Source: Bacillus sp. REN3 (GTDB taxonomy: Bacteria; Bacillota; Bacilli; Bacillales; Cytobacillaceae). From it: a stretch of 64,000 nucleotides of DNA. The stretch is from NCBI RefSeq assembly GCF_017912555.1, contig NZ_JAERSD010000007.1, forward strand, positions 105,401-169,400. Direction: 5' to 3'. Shown in pieces: positions 56,348-64,000 of this stretch. A model generated the notes under the pieces. That model saw only the letters and a program-made list of their open reading frames with translations. It was not told the DNA's origin and did not search any database. Position 1 is the stretch's first letter, and each line of letters begins with the position of its first letter. The position numbers and the translations under genes were made by a program.

Positions 56348-56381
56348 AGAGCTTGTGATTATGCTTCACAAGCTCTTAATT
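56348..56381 (+). terminator. Probable terminator of the chemoreceptor gene
   Basis: AGAGCTTGTGA (56348-56358) and TCACAAGCTCT (56366-56376) form an 11-bp stem with a 7-nt loop; the tail TAATT is short. Confidence 0.6.
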
Positions 56382-56689
56382 CATTGATCCGATAACGGCA
56401 TCTTAATGACCAATAGGTATAGGCTGAAGCATTTCATCATTCCAGAAAAACTCATCAGCAGGTGTCCTTCCGGATAAAGGATACCGCTAACAAGCTCTGT
56501 TGGCATAAGATGTACCATACATCGCTAGGTTAATCCTTTTTTCCATCCGAACATATGAGGAATTAAACTTTTTTCATTCCCTTCACAGTCTGAATGGGAA
56601 TAGCAACTTTTGGGATATCTTCCGCCACTCTAGTCGCTATTGCGTCTTTTTCAATGATCATCGCTTGCTGCTGTCGTTTTGGGGGAGAA
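56382..56689. other. Intergenic stretch before cutC, no gene seen
   Basis: No supported gene. An imperfect hairpin GGTGTCCTT/AAGGATACC lies near 56460-56490. GGGGAG/CTCCCC pair near 56680-56703, at the end of cutC, without a clear T-run. Confidence 0.4.
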
Positions 56690-57382
56690 TCAACCACTCC
56701 CCTCTTCTTTCATCAATTCCACGAGTTTCTTCAATTCTTCTTGATCGATTCCTTCAATAGGACTCGAATTTTTTCTTACAGAGGTCCCAAAGTGATAATG
56801 TCCAGTGTTGACCGTTGAATGAATGGTACTTATATTTTCCCTGTTCAAACCACTCCCCACCAGGAGTTCAAGGTGTCCACAAACTTCCTTCATGCCCTTG
56901 ATGTTATTTAACCGGTCTGTTAACTCTCCCATTCCACCAGAGGTCAAAACGGTCTTTATTTCCTTGTATCTGCTGAGGACTTTAATTGCCTCGATGGGAT
57001 CTTCAGCCCGGTCAACCGCCCGGTGAAAGGTGACTTCCAAATTGCTTGACTCTTCCAATAGCTCTTCAACGCTTTTAAGGTCGACTTCATTCCGATCATT
57101 CAAAACACCAAGGACCACCCCATTTGCACCTAAAGAACGGACAACCTTGAGATCATTTTTCATGATGGACAAATCATCGTTTGAATAACAAAATGATTGA
57201 CTGTGCGGCCGTATCATCACATTGACAGGAATCTTCACCTTGTTAACCACTGATTCTATAAGCGAATAACTTGGTGTAATTCCACCTTCTGAAAGAGCAG
57301 ATACGAGTTCAATCCGGTCTGCTCCTGACTGCTCAATCAAGATTGCATCTTCAATGGTTGTTGCTATGATTTCAATAAGCAT
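56690..57382 (-). CDS. cutC: Copper homeostasis protein CutC
   Basis: 230 aa TIM-barrel. Typical CutC sequence: IEIIATTIEDAILIEQSGAD followed by RIELVSALSEGGITPSYSLI, PVNVMIRPHSQSFCYSNDD, TFHRAVDRAEDPIEAI, LTSGGM and the C-terminal HFGTSVRKNSS. Associated with copper tolerance, although its biochemical role is unsettled. It lies in a neighbourhood with CueP and a Met/His-rich protein cluster. Confidence 0.93.
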   Translation of the reverse strand: MLIEIIATTIEDAILIEQSGADRIELVSALSEGGITPSYSLIESVVNKVKIPVNVMIRPHSQSFCYSNDDLSIMKNDLKVVRSLGANGVVLGVLNDRNEVDLKSVEELLEESSNLEVTFHRAVDRAEDPIEAIKVLSRYKEIKTVLTSGGMGELTDRLNNIKGMKEVCGHLELLVGSGLNRENISTIHSTVNTGHYHFGTSVRKNSSPIEGIDQEELKKLVELMKEEGSG

Positions 57383-57946
57383 GGTATCAATCAGCCCCTC
57401 TTTCTACACCGTTTTCCTCTTTATTTTCAAACAGAATGCTTTATAAAAGCATACCATATTCATCCTGCCGGTCCAGAGGGCAGTAAGTAATTTTATGGCA
57501 GGCGAAATGGCCCATCATAACACCGATTGGCGGGGCAGCCCAAAAGATGGATCCCCCATCTAGCCCTTCAAAACCGCCAGCTGAAATGAACTAGATCACC
57601 CATTTGACGTGCTCACTTAAAAGGGGGAAAACGAACATCCGATGATGGAATTTGTAACATTTGAAAGATAGACAGAAACAGAGAGGAAAACGGAAAATTG
57701 CTTGCTTTGCCCCTGAATGGAGAGGGAAAAAGTGAATCATCATTTTCAGGCAGGACAACTGAAGGAAGCTGCCACACCAGCAGCTTCCCCGAGCTTTTTT
57801 TGAATTTCAGATACGGAGTTCCATACCCCTCCATATTTATGAGAAGTCTTGCAAAACACCGATGAACTTAAAAAATCGCGAGTTTCCTCAAATTAGCAGA
57901 GGGAGATTGCCATGAACACATGCTTGGCCACATCCTCTGCTTTTTT
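57383..57946. other. Gene-poor stretch between cutC and the SHOCT genes
   Basis: I see no convincing gene. A 73-codon minus frame (57613-57834) lacks a ribosome binding site and resembles no family. Two strong hairpins are present: GGAAGCTGC/GCAGCTTCC (57764-57788) followed by a T7 run at 57795-57801 on the plus strand, and the AGCAGAGG/CCTCTGCT stem described separately. Confidence 0.45.
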
Positions 57947-57948
57947 TT
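57895..57948. terminator. Hairpin directly after the last SHOCT gene
   Basis: AGCAGAGG (57895-57902) pairs with CCTCTGCT (57934-57941), with an inner GCCA/TGGC. The eight-T run follows on the plus strand; on the minus strand the tail is TAATTT. It may end the SHOCT operon, or a plus-strand transcript. Confidence 0.6.
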
Positions 57949-58231
57949 ATAACCGAATGGTTTTCAAGATATTCTGTAACTCATCAATGGTTATTTCCCC
58001 CCTGGCATACCGTAGTTTCGCCATTTCTTCCGCTCCAATGCCAAGCGGCTTCCTATCCTTTTCCTTAACAGATGTTTTATTCTTATAAAGCAAATAGAAT
58101 CCTAATACGATCGACAGCAGGAAGACGAGCGCAGCCAGGCTGAAATATGGCATCATGCCAGATTGGCTGAACTCTGGTAGAAGTCTGTTGCTATATCCGC
58201 TCATAAAAGAATTCATATGTCCATTCATCAT
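57947..58231 (-). CDS. Small SHOCT-domain membrane protein (1 of 4)
   Basis: 94 aa. Met-rich N-terminus MMNGHMNSFMSGYSNRLLPE, one membrane segment FSLAALVFLLSIVLGFYLLY, a charged linker, and a C-terminal SHOCT motif KLRYARGEITIDELQNILKT. SHOCT is a short oligomerisation module found at protein ends. It is the last of four paralogues on this strand. Confidence 0.8.
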   Translation of the reverse strand: MMNGHMNSFMSGYSNRLLPEFSQSGMMPYFSLAALVFLLSIVLGFYLLYKNKTSVKEKDRKPLGIGAEEMAKLRYARGEITIDELQNILKTIRL

Positions 58232-58257
58232 GATTTTGCACTCCTTATTTCAAGAAA

Positions 58258-58446
58258 TCAGATCAAGTTTCTCAATTTGGCATGTTCTTCCGCGGAAATT
58301 TGCCCAGCCGCATACCTTATGTCGATGACCTTCCTGGCTTCATCTGCATTCACGGTGTCCCTGGAACCAATTTTACCGAGAATTTGCTGCAAGTCGCCTG
58401 TCTTATACAAGTAAAAGCCAATCGCTAAAATAAGCAATGCGAACAT
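58258..58446 (-). CDS. Small SHOCT-like membrane protein (2 of 4)
   Basis: 62 aa. Membrane segment MFALLILAIGFYLYKTGD, then a linker and IDIRYAAGQISAEEHAKLRN, the SHOCT pattern with G-x-I-S/T preserved. It lacks the Met-rich N-terminus of its neighbours. GGAGG lies just before the start. Confidence 0.75.
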   Translation of the reverse strand: MFALLILAIGFYLYKTGDLQQILGKIGSRDTVNADEARKVIDIRYAAGQISAEEHAKLRNLI

Positions 58447-58490
58447 AATCTAATCCTCCTTTGCCATCCAGATAGCATAGATGGCTACAA

Positions 58491-58907
58491 TTAATTCATT
58501 CCCATTCCCCTGAAATTCCGGCTGTTTTCAGCCCCGCCAGTCCCATGCATCCCCTTATACATCCTCTCTAGGTCCCGGTCACTCAAATCCGGGTGCATTT
58601 TTTTCATATACGGTTTCATCTGTCCAAAATTAATGTTCTGTTCCTCCATGAATCTTTGCATATCCTCAAAATCGCCTGATCTAATCATTTCATCCATGCC
58701 AGGCTGTTGTCCCTCCATGAACTTTTGCATATTTTCATAGTCCCACTCTTTTTTGGAATCCATCATATTCCTGGTACCGATTCCCTTTCCCTCCATAAAT
58801 TCTGCGGGATTGGATGGCCGCTCGTTTGCCGAAACCATATAAAGGCCGGTTCCCCCTGTAGCGATAAGGGCTGATGCCAATGCAACAATGACGACTTTTT
58901 TATTCAT
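58491..58907 (-). CDS. Exported Met-rich protein of unknown function
   Basis: 138 aa. N-terminal signal or anchor KKVVIVALASALIATGGTGL. The mature part is rich in Met, with repeats of a helix type: YENMQKFMEGQQPGMDEMI, FEDMQRFMEEQNINFGQM, then MKPYMKKMHPDLSDRDLERM and a tail NFRGMGMN. Met-rich exported proteins often bind Cu(I) or Ag(I); this is inference. No family name is offered. It lies amid the SHOCT genes. Confidence 0.78.
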   Translation of the reverse strand: MNKKVVIVALASALIATGGTGLYMVSANERPSNPAEFMEGKGIGTRNMMDSKKEWDYENMQKFMEGQQPGMDEMIRSGDFEDMQRFMEEQNINFGQMKPYMKKMHPDLSDRDLERMYKGMHGTGGAENSRNFRGMGMN

Positions 58908-58947
58908 TTTCCTTCTCTCCTCGTTTTTTCATTTCCAATGAACTTTT

Positions 58948-59202
58948 TTATAAAAGCTGTGTCTTGATTTGTTCAAACTCTTCCACAGAAATTTCGCCCC
59001 TAGCCAATCTACCTTTAGCAATTTCCAGCGCCTCCGTGTTAGCTGCTGGACGGGAAACCTGATATTGTCCAGCTCCATTGTTCTGTTTCTTCAAAGCGAG
59101 ATAAAATAGGAATCCAATCGCCAGGAATCCGATGATCATCATCATGAATCCACCTCCCATCCCGAATCCTCCGTAATAACCAAGCCCGTGACCCATCATC
59201 AT
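58948..59202 (-). CDS. Small SHOCT-domain membrane protein (3 of 4)
   Basis: 84 aa. Met/Gly/His-rich start MMMGHGLGYYGGFGMGGGFM, a membrane segment MIIGFLAIGFLFYLAL, and the SHOCT motif KGRLARGEISVEEFEQIKTQ. Good ribosome binding site upstream (GGAGAAA). Confidence 0.82.
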   Translation of the reverse strand: MMMGHGLGYYGGFGMGGGFMMMIIGFLAIGFLFYLALKKQNNGAGQYQVSRPAANTEALEIAKGRLARGEISVEEFEQIKTQLL

Positions 59203-59272
59203 TTGTTTTTCTCCTTTCCACTTCTTTATACTTTCATTATCTGCGGTAATTTTGTAGAAAGTATGAAGCCTA

Positions 59273-59509
59273 TCATGGTGATTTTGTGATTGCTTCCTTT
59301 ATCTGCTGATATTCATCAGTCGTGATTTCCCCGCGGGCTAGCCTCATTTTCAGCTGCTCCATCGCCCCCTGATCCGGATGTTCTTGTGAATCAATATTTG
59401 GCTTCCTCTTGTTTTTGAAAAAATAAAAGAATAAAAGACCGACAAGCAGGAAACCAAAGAAAATGCCAATCGGCGCAAAGCATGCCGTGTTATATACCGG
59501 TCCCATCAC
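59273..59509 (-). CDS. Small SHOCT-domain membrane protein (4 of 4)
   Basis: 78 aa, the first gene of the SHOCT group. Membrane segment CFAPIGIFFGFLLVGLLFFY, then linker and KMRLARGEITTDEYQQIKEA. GGAGGAACC lies 8 nt before the start. About 60 bp upstream there is a TATATT but no good -35, which would suit an activated promoter. Confidence 0.82.
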   Translation of the reverse strand: MMGPVYNTACFAPIGIFFGFLLVGLLFFYFFKNKRKPNIDSQEHPDQGAMEQLKMRLARGEITTDEYQQIKEAITKSP

Positions 59510-59769
59510 TGATGGTTCCTCCTTCCGTCAGATAGTTGTTTGTATCTTTACTTTAAATATAAAAGTGATTTATGGAGAAAATATGTAGACCCCCGAAACA
59601 TGTACAAGAGAAAAAATCGTGAGCAAGATGGAAAGACGAATCGCCGATCCACCCAACTCCCTCATCAAATGTCCATTCGAGCATCGAAACAATTTTTAAA
59701 AAGAACAAGGCATATCCTGGCGGCCAAGCTCGTTATCATGTATTGGAGAGGAATGGGCCAAAACAAAAT

Positions 59770-59825
59770 AAAGCCATTCTATTCAAATGGATCCCTATGG
59801 ATCTTCCATTGAATAGAATGGCTTT
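59770..59825. terminator. Strong bidirectional terminator
   Basis: AAAGCCATTCTATTCAA (59770-59786) pairs perfectly with TTGAATAGAATGGCTTT (59809-59825), with an inner ATCC/GGAT. On the minus strand the tail is TTTATTTTG. It closes the two-component operon and isolates it from the SHOCT operon. Confidence 0.88.
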
Positions 59826-59854
59826 TAGTTTTAAATTGGAGTTTCCTCACAAAC

Positions 59855-60094
59855 TTATTTTTTCTTATTGTGGCTGAAAAGAAGCCACAAAAGCAAAACA
59901 ATTCCCGAAACCAATAATAGAATCATAAAAAACTGGCCAAACCAAAATGCCATATGATGGTACATCATTTGCCTTCCCATCATCATCCCCATCGGTCCAG
60001 GCGGGAACCAAATCATCCTAAGCACAAAGAAGAGGAAAGTAATTCCTGTCACAATCGCTATCGTAATTATGATGATTGGCAGTATACGCTTCAT
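59855..60094 (-). CDS. Met/His-rich small membrane protein in the two-component operon
   Basis: 79 aa with two membrane segments: LPIIIITIAIVTGITFLFFVL and FFMILLLVSGIVLLLWLLF. The loop between them is PPGPMGMMMGRQMMYHHMAF, with seven Met and two His, a composition seen in Cu(I)/Ag(I)-binding sites. It lies 12 nt downstream of the response regulator gene and must be cotranscribed. Confidence 0.82.
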   Translation of the reverse strand: MKRILPIIIITIAIVTGITFLFFVLRMIWFPPGPMGMMMGRQMMYHHMAFWFGQFFMILLLVSGIVLLLWLLFSHNKKK

Positions 60095-60106
60095 TCTTTA
60101 TCACCA

Positions 60107-60781
60107 CTATTCTGCTTTATAGCCGATTCCCCAAACTGTCTTGATCATCGTTTTTTCAACCCCGGCTGCATTCAGCTTTTCTCGAAGATTTTTGATGTGC
60201 GAATCGACTGTCCTGTCCTCGCCCATGAAGTCCATGCCCCAAATCAATTCAACCAGCTGTTCGCGCGACAGCACTTTTCCTCTGTGTTCCACGAGGGCCG
60301 CTAGAAGATCGAATTCAGTCTGGGTCAGGTTAAGTTCCTTTCCCCCGCACATCACTTCCCGTGCGACAAGATCAATGACAAGCCCTTGATACTTCAACAC
60401 TTCTTGCGCTGAATCCATTTTGCCCGTCCTTCTCAAAAGCGCCTTTATCCTGACGAGCAATTCGGCTTCATCAAACGGTTTGACAATATAATCATCCGCC
60501 CCTGTAGAAAATCCATCCACTTTATCCTGGATGGCCCCCTTTGCAGTGAGCATGATAATAGGAATATCCGACAGCTGCCGTGCCTGCTTAATCGTTTCCC
60601 ATCCATCCATCATCGGCATCATCACGTCCAGGATCATTAAATCGTAGTCATTGCGCTTAAGTTTCTCAAGTGCTTCATAGCCATCTTCCGCCTCATCCAC
60701 TTGATAGTTTTCCTGGAGCAGGTATAGCCTCACTAGTTGCCTCATCTGAAATTCATCATCGACGATCAGTATCTTATTCAT
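60107..60781 (-). CDS. OmpR/PhoB-family response regulator
   Basis: 224 aa. Receiver: ILIVDDEFQMRQLV, phospho-acceptor Asp in DLMILDVMMPMMDGWE, IIMLTAKG, and Lys in YIVKPFDEAELL. C-terminal winged helix with LTQTEFDLLAALVEHRGKVL and DRTVDSHIKNLREKL. It overlaps the kinase gene by 4 nt. Likely targets are the Met-rich and SHOCT genes next door. Confidence 0.95.
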   Translation of the reverse strand: MNKILIVDDEFQMRQLVRLYLLQENYQVDEAEDGYEALEKLKRNDYDLMILDVMMPMMDGWETIKQARQLSDIPIIMLTAKGAIQDKVDGFSTGADDYIVKPFDEAELLVRIKALLRRTGKMDSAQEVLKYQGLVIDLVAREVMCGGKELNLTQTEFDLLAALVEHRGKVLSREQLVELIWGMDFMGEDRTVDSHIKNLREKLNAAGVEKTMIKTVWGIGYKAE

Positions 60782-62166
60782 TTTATTCCCCTCTTACTAC
60801 TTTGTAAATAGATGGTAAAAGTCGATCCCTCATTAAGTTTGCTTTGCAGTTGGATATCTCCGCCATGAGCTTCAATGATCTGTTTCACCACATAAAGGCC
60901 CAATCCTGATCCACCTGATTTCCTTGCCCGGGACCTTTCGATACGGTAAAATCGATCCCAGACTCTTGCAAGGTCTGATTCAGGAATGCCCTCACCAGTG
61001 TCTGAAATCTGGATCATGATCAAATCATTCTTCCTTTTGGAACCGACCGTGATTCCGCCGTTGCTGCTGAATTTTATCGCGTTTTCGATCAGGTTGTACA
61101 AAACTTGCTCCATCCTTTGGCCATCCACTTCCGCTTCCGGCAAATCAGGTTCCAGATCAAGCACGAAATCCAATCCTTTCTTGACTGCTGCCGGCTTGAG
61201 ACTCAAGGCCACTCTTTCGATAATGGCATTCAGGTTGGCTGGGTGCTTGTCCAGTTCAAACTTCCCTACTTGAAGCTTGCTCATTTCAAATAGGTCATTG
61301 ACCATGTAAGAAATCCGTTGTGCTTCCTTATTGATGATTGTCAAATATTCAGTCTGTTCCTCCACGCTTTTAGCGATACCTTTATTCAAGATATCGCTGT
61401 ATCCCTTGATATACGTCAAAGGTGTCCTCAGCTCATGGGAAATGGCCGCAAGAAATTCATTCCTGCTGTCTTCAAAATATTGAAGCTGTTGACCCAGTTC
61501 CTGAATCGAACGCCCAAGCTGGGCAACCTCATCCTCTCCCCGGACCGGGATTTCCTGCCGATACTTTCCGAGCGCGATTTCGGAAGTCGCCTCCTTCATC
61601 GCCAGAAGCGGGTTGGTCAACTTCCTCGAAAGAATCGCGATCAGGCCAAACGCAAGCAGAATGATCCCTGCACTGGCAACAACGATAAGCACATTCATGA
61701 CAAAAACGATATCCCGCAGGATGGTTGAAGGATAATACATATAAACATATCCAGAATCATTGCCAATAGCTGAAACCGAAACGATGTATGGATGTTCCCT
61801 CCAGTCATCATCAAGGATGTGGCCGGCTTTTTGTTGCGGTTTCGAAAGCTGGCTTTTCATGCCTTCATCGGGAATCTTTGAAGCTGCGATGATTTTTTGC
61901 CCGCCATCCGTAATCACAACCTCTGTCATGACACCTTTTTCCATTTCCACCACATGATTTATAGTGGAATCATTGAAGTTCCCGCCCAGTACCCGCGCAT
62001 GGTTATTCCCCCTTGCAAGAACATCTTGTTTGATATAATCAATCAGCACATTGGAAAACACTCCATACAAAACTAAGCCCATAATAATCAGCAGCATTAT
62101 GAAAATACTGCTGAACAAAAGCCCAAGCTTAAACGAAATACTTTTTAACCTGGAAGGCATCTTCAT
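60778..62166 (-). CDS. Sensor histidine kinase
   Basis: 462 aa from ATG 62164-62166 (GGGAG 5 nt upstream; a TTG at 62181 is upstream in frame). TM1 LGLLFSSIFIMLLIIMGLVL, an extracytoplasmic sensor region of about 120 residues, TM2 NVLIVVASAGIILLAFGLIA, HAMP, phospho-acceptor His in AAISHELRTPLTYIKGYSDI, N box VLYNLIENAIKFSS, and G boxes DTGEGIPE and GSGLGLYVVK. The signal is unknown; the neighbours suggest metal or envelope stress. Confidence 0.94.
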   Translation of the reverse strand: MKMPSRLKSISFKLGLLFSSIFIMLLIIMGLVLYGVFSNVLIDYIKQDVLARGNNHARVLGGNFNDSTINHVVEMEKGVMTEVVITDGGQKIIAASKIPDEGMKSQLSKPQQKAGHILDDDWREHPYIVSVSAIGNDSGYVYMYYPSTILRDIVFVMNVLIVVASAGIILLAFGLIAILSRKLTNPLLAMKEATSEIALGKYRQEIPVRGEDEVAQLGRSIQELGQQLQYFEDSRNEFLAAISHELRTPLTYIKGYSDILNKGIAKSVEEQTEYLTIINKEAQRISYMVNDLFEMSKLQVGKFELDKHPANLNAIIERVALSLKPAAVKKGLDFVLDLEPDLPEAEVDGQRMEQVLYNLIENAIKFSSNGGITVGSKRKNDLIMIQISDTGEGIPESDLARVWDRFYRIERSRARKSGGSGLGLYVVKQIIEAHGGDIQLQSKLNEGSTFTIYLQSSKRGIK

Positions 62167-62353
62167 ATCCGCTCCCAACAAATACCGGTCATATCCTCAT
62201 TGGATACACCTATCATTGACATACTTGTAAACCGATTATTCATTTCCATTATAGCAAGTAAAAATCAAGAAATTGTGGAGGAAGACGATTAAAAGCCCAT
62301 GGATGAGGGCGAAAAAAACGCTGTATCCAGCATGCGGAAGTTCACATCCGTTA

Positions 62354-64000
62354 TTTTTCACCACTCTATGAAGCTCAAAAGGGAGCGCATTCCCCGCTTG
62401 CGTTACCTTTTGCCACTCCATGAAGCCCAAAAGGGAGCGCATACCGCGCTTCCGTTACCTTTTACCACTCCATGCACCACCAAAGGGAGCGCATACCTCG
62501 CTTGCGTTACCTTTTACCACTCCATGAAGCTCAAAAGGGAGCGCATTCCCCGCTTGCGTTACCTTTCATCACTCACTGCACCACCAAAGGGAGCGCATAC
62601 CTCGCTTGCGTTACCTTTCATCACTCACTGCACCACCAAAGGGAGCGCATACCTCGCTTGCGTTACCTTTTGCCACTCACTGCACCACCAAAGGGAGCGC
62701 ATACCTCGCTTGCGTTACCTTTCACCACTCACTGCACCACCAAAGGGAGCGCATACCTCGCTTGCGTTACCTTTTACCACTCACTGCACCACCAAAGGGA
62801 GCGCATACTGCGCTTGCGTTACCTTTTACCACTCCCTGAAGCCCAAAAGGGAGTGCATCCCCCGCTTGCGTTACCTTTTACCACTCACTGCGACCCCAAA
62901 GGGAGTGCATCCCCCGCTTGCGTTACCTTTTACCACTCACTGCGACCCCAAAGGGAGTGCATCCCCCGCTTGCGTTACCTTTTACCACTCACTGCGACCC
63001 CAAAGGGAGTGCATTCCCCGCTTGCGTTACCTTTTGCCACTCCATGAAGCCCAAAAGGGAGCTCATTCCCCGCTTGTGTTACCTTTTACCACTCACGGCA
63101 ACCCCAAAGGGAGCGCATACCTCGCTTGCGTTACCTTTTACCACTCACTGCACCACCAAAGGGAGCGCATACCACGCTTGCGTTACCTTTTACCACTCAC
63201 TGCACCACCAAAGGGAGCGCATTCCCCGCTTGCGTTACCTTTTGCCACTCCATGAAGCCCAAAAGGGAGCGCATACCGCGCTTCCGTTACCTTTTACCAC
63301 TCACTGCGACCCCAAAGGGAGTGCATACCGCGCTTGCGTTACCTTTTACCACTCCATGAAGCTCAAAAGGGAGCGCATTCCCCGCTTGCGTTACCTTTCT
63401 CCACTCACTGCGACCCCAAAGGGAGCGCATCCCGCGCTTGCGTTACCTTTTGCCACTCCATGAAGCCCAAAAGGGAGCGCATCCCGCGCTTGCGTTACCT
63501 TTTACCACTCACTGCACCACCAAAGGGAGTGCATTCCCCGCTTGCGTTACCTTTTACCACTCACGGCAACCCCAAAGGGAGTGCATTCCCCGCTTGCGTT
63601 ACCTTTTACCACTCCATGAAGTCCAAAAGGGAGTGCATTCCCCGCTTGTGTTACCTTTTACCACTCCATGAAGCCCAAAAGGGAGCGCATTCCCCGCTTG
63701 CGTTACCTTTCACCACTCACTGCACCACCAAAGGGAGCGCATACCACGCTTGCGTTACCTTTTACCACTCAATGCACCACCAAAGGGAGCGCATACCGCG
63801 CTTGCGTTACCTTTTGCCACTCCATGAAGCCCAAAAGGGAGCGCATACCGCGCTTGCGTTACCTTTTGCCACTCACTGCACCACCAAAGGGAGTGCATTC
63901 CCCGCTTGCATTACCTTTTACCACTCACGGCAACCCCAAAGGGAGTGCATTCCCCGCTTGCGTTACCTTTTACCACTCCATGAAGTCCAAAAGGGAGTGC
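62354..64000. repeat. Tandem array of a 52-bp unit, at least 32 copies, running off the window
   Basis: The core GGGAG(C/T)GCAT first occurs at 62381 and last at 63993, exactly 31 periods of 52 bp; sampled copies at 62433, 62485, 62641, 63005, 63057, 63421 and 63733 are all in register, so I see no indels. Unit: AAAGGGAGCGCATACC, then xCGCTTGCGTTACCTTTT and ACCACTCACTGCACCACC. Variation is concentrated at GCGCAT/GTGCAT, at the next 4-5 bases, and in a linker with four versions (CACTGCACCACC, CCATGAAGCCC, CACTGCGACCCC, CACGGCAACCCC). Each unit can fold AGCG/CGCT inside AAAGG/CCTTT. Long open frames here are by-products. Confidence 0.95.

Noticed and set aside
57613..57834. 73-codon minus-strand frame near 57.7 kb
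   Set aside because: No start signal and it contains a perfect 9-bp terminator-like hairpin.
59540..59812. 90-codon plus-strand frame upstream of the SHOCT operon
   Set aside because: It runs into the perfect 17-bp terminator hairpin and lacks a ribosome binding site. The composition is that of intergenic DNA.
62299..63671. Long overlapping open frames (up to 318 codons) in the right-end array
   Set aside because: They follow from the 52-bp repeat, which rotates through all three frames and contains few stops. No properly spaced ribosome binding site exists, and each frame gives the same shifting low-complexity text.
62354..64000. CRISPR array
   Set aside because: No unique spacers separate the repeats; the whole 52-bp unit recurs, with only a few linker variants. 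No cas genes are visible.

Overview
The window comes from a low-to-mid-GC, spore-forming member of the Bacillaceae. Supporting features are the histidine operon next to hprK-lgt-ppaX, the csbA-uvrB-uvrA order, a GerA-type germinant receptor, a CwlC-like amidase, yvlABCD with an ECF sigma-W promoter, a DinR/LexA box, a T-box and a TPP riboswitch. The order from 0 to 30 kb closely follows Bacillus subtilis (yvcD-his-yvoF-ppaX-yvoD-lgt-hprK-nag-yvl-uvr-csbA), but the genus cannot be fixed from sequence alone.

Layout. 0-7.3 kb (minus): end of a TPR gene, then the complete operon hisZGDBHAFI with its terminator. 7.5-9.0 kb (plus): a HAD hydrolase and an MBL-fold hydrolase. 9.2-13.2 kb (minus): hprK-lgt-yvoD-ppaX-yvoF. 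13.4-19.8 kb (plus): murP-mupG-murQ followed by nagA-nagB-nagR. Both units carry NagR/DasR-type operators, so recovery of cell-wall MurNAc and GlcNAc looks like one regulon. 20-24.5 kb: DUF2164 protein, spore-type amidase, yvlABCD and a polysaccharide deacetylase. 24.6-33.2 kb (minus): uvrA, uvrB, csbA, an EAL-HDOD protein and a chemoreceptor. 33.4-41.3 kb: a possible heme membrane protein, PadR-FetA-FetB-ChrA, a degenerate 52-bp repeat array, then the two half-size chromate transporters, a gamma-glutamyltransferase, a peptide-ABC ATPase relic and the Lrp-type regulator. 41.5-46 kb: a 33-bp repeat array, isoaspartyl dipeptidase, an MFS transporter, and an NSS transporter behind a T-box whose specifier reads as phenylalanine. 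46-49.8 kb: a germinant receptor operon. 49.9-53.7 kb: a TPP-riboswitch-controlled pyrimidine/thiamine ABC operon ending in a TatD-like hydrolase.

The right end (53.7-62.2 kb) is a metal-handling neighbourhood: CueP, CutC, four paralogous small SHOCT membrane proteins, a Met-rich exported protein, a Met/His-rich membrane protein and a two-component system. CueP carries an in-frame UGA exactly at its first conserved copper-binding cysteine. A 7-bp hairpin with a GGU loop begins its loop 18 nt after the UGA, which makes it a selenocysteine candidate; a nonsense mutation is the main alternative. The window ends inside a striking tandem array of a 52-bp unit (32 copies of its GGGAG core visible, the sampled copies all in exact 52-bp register).
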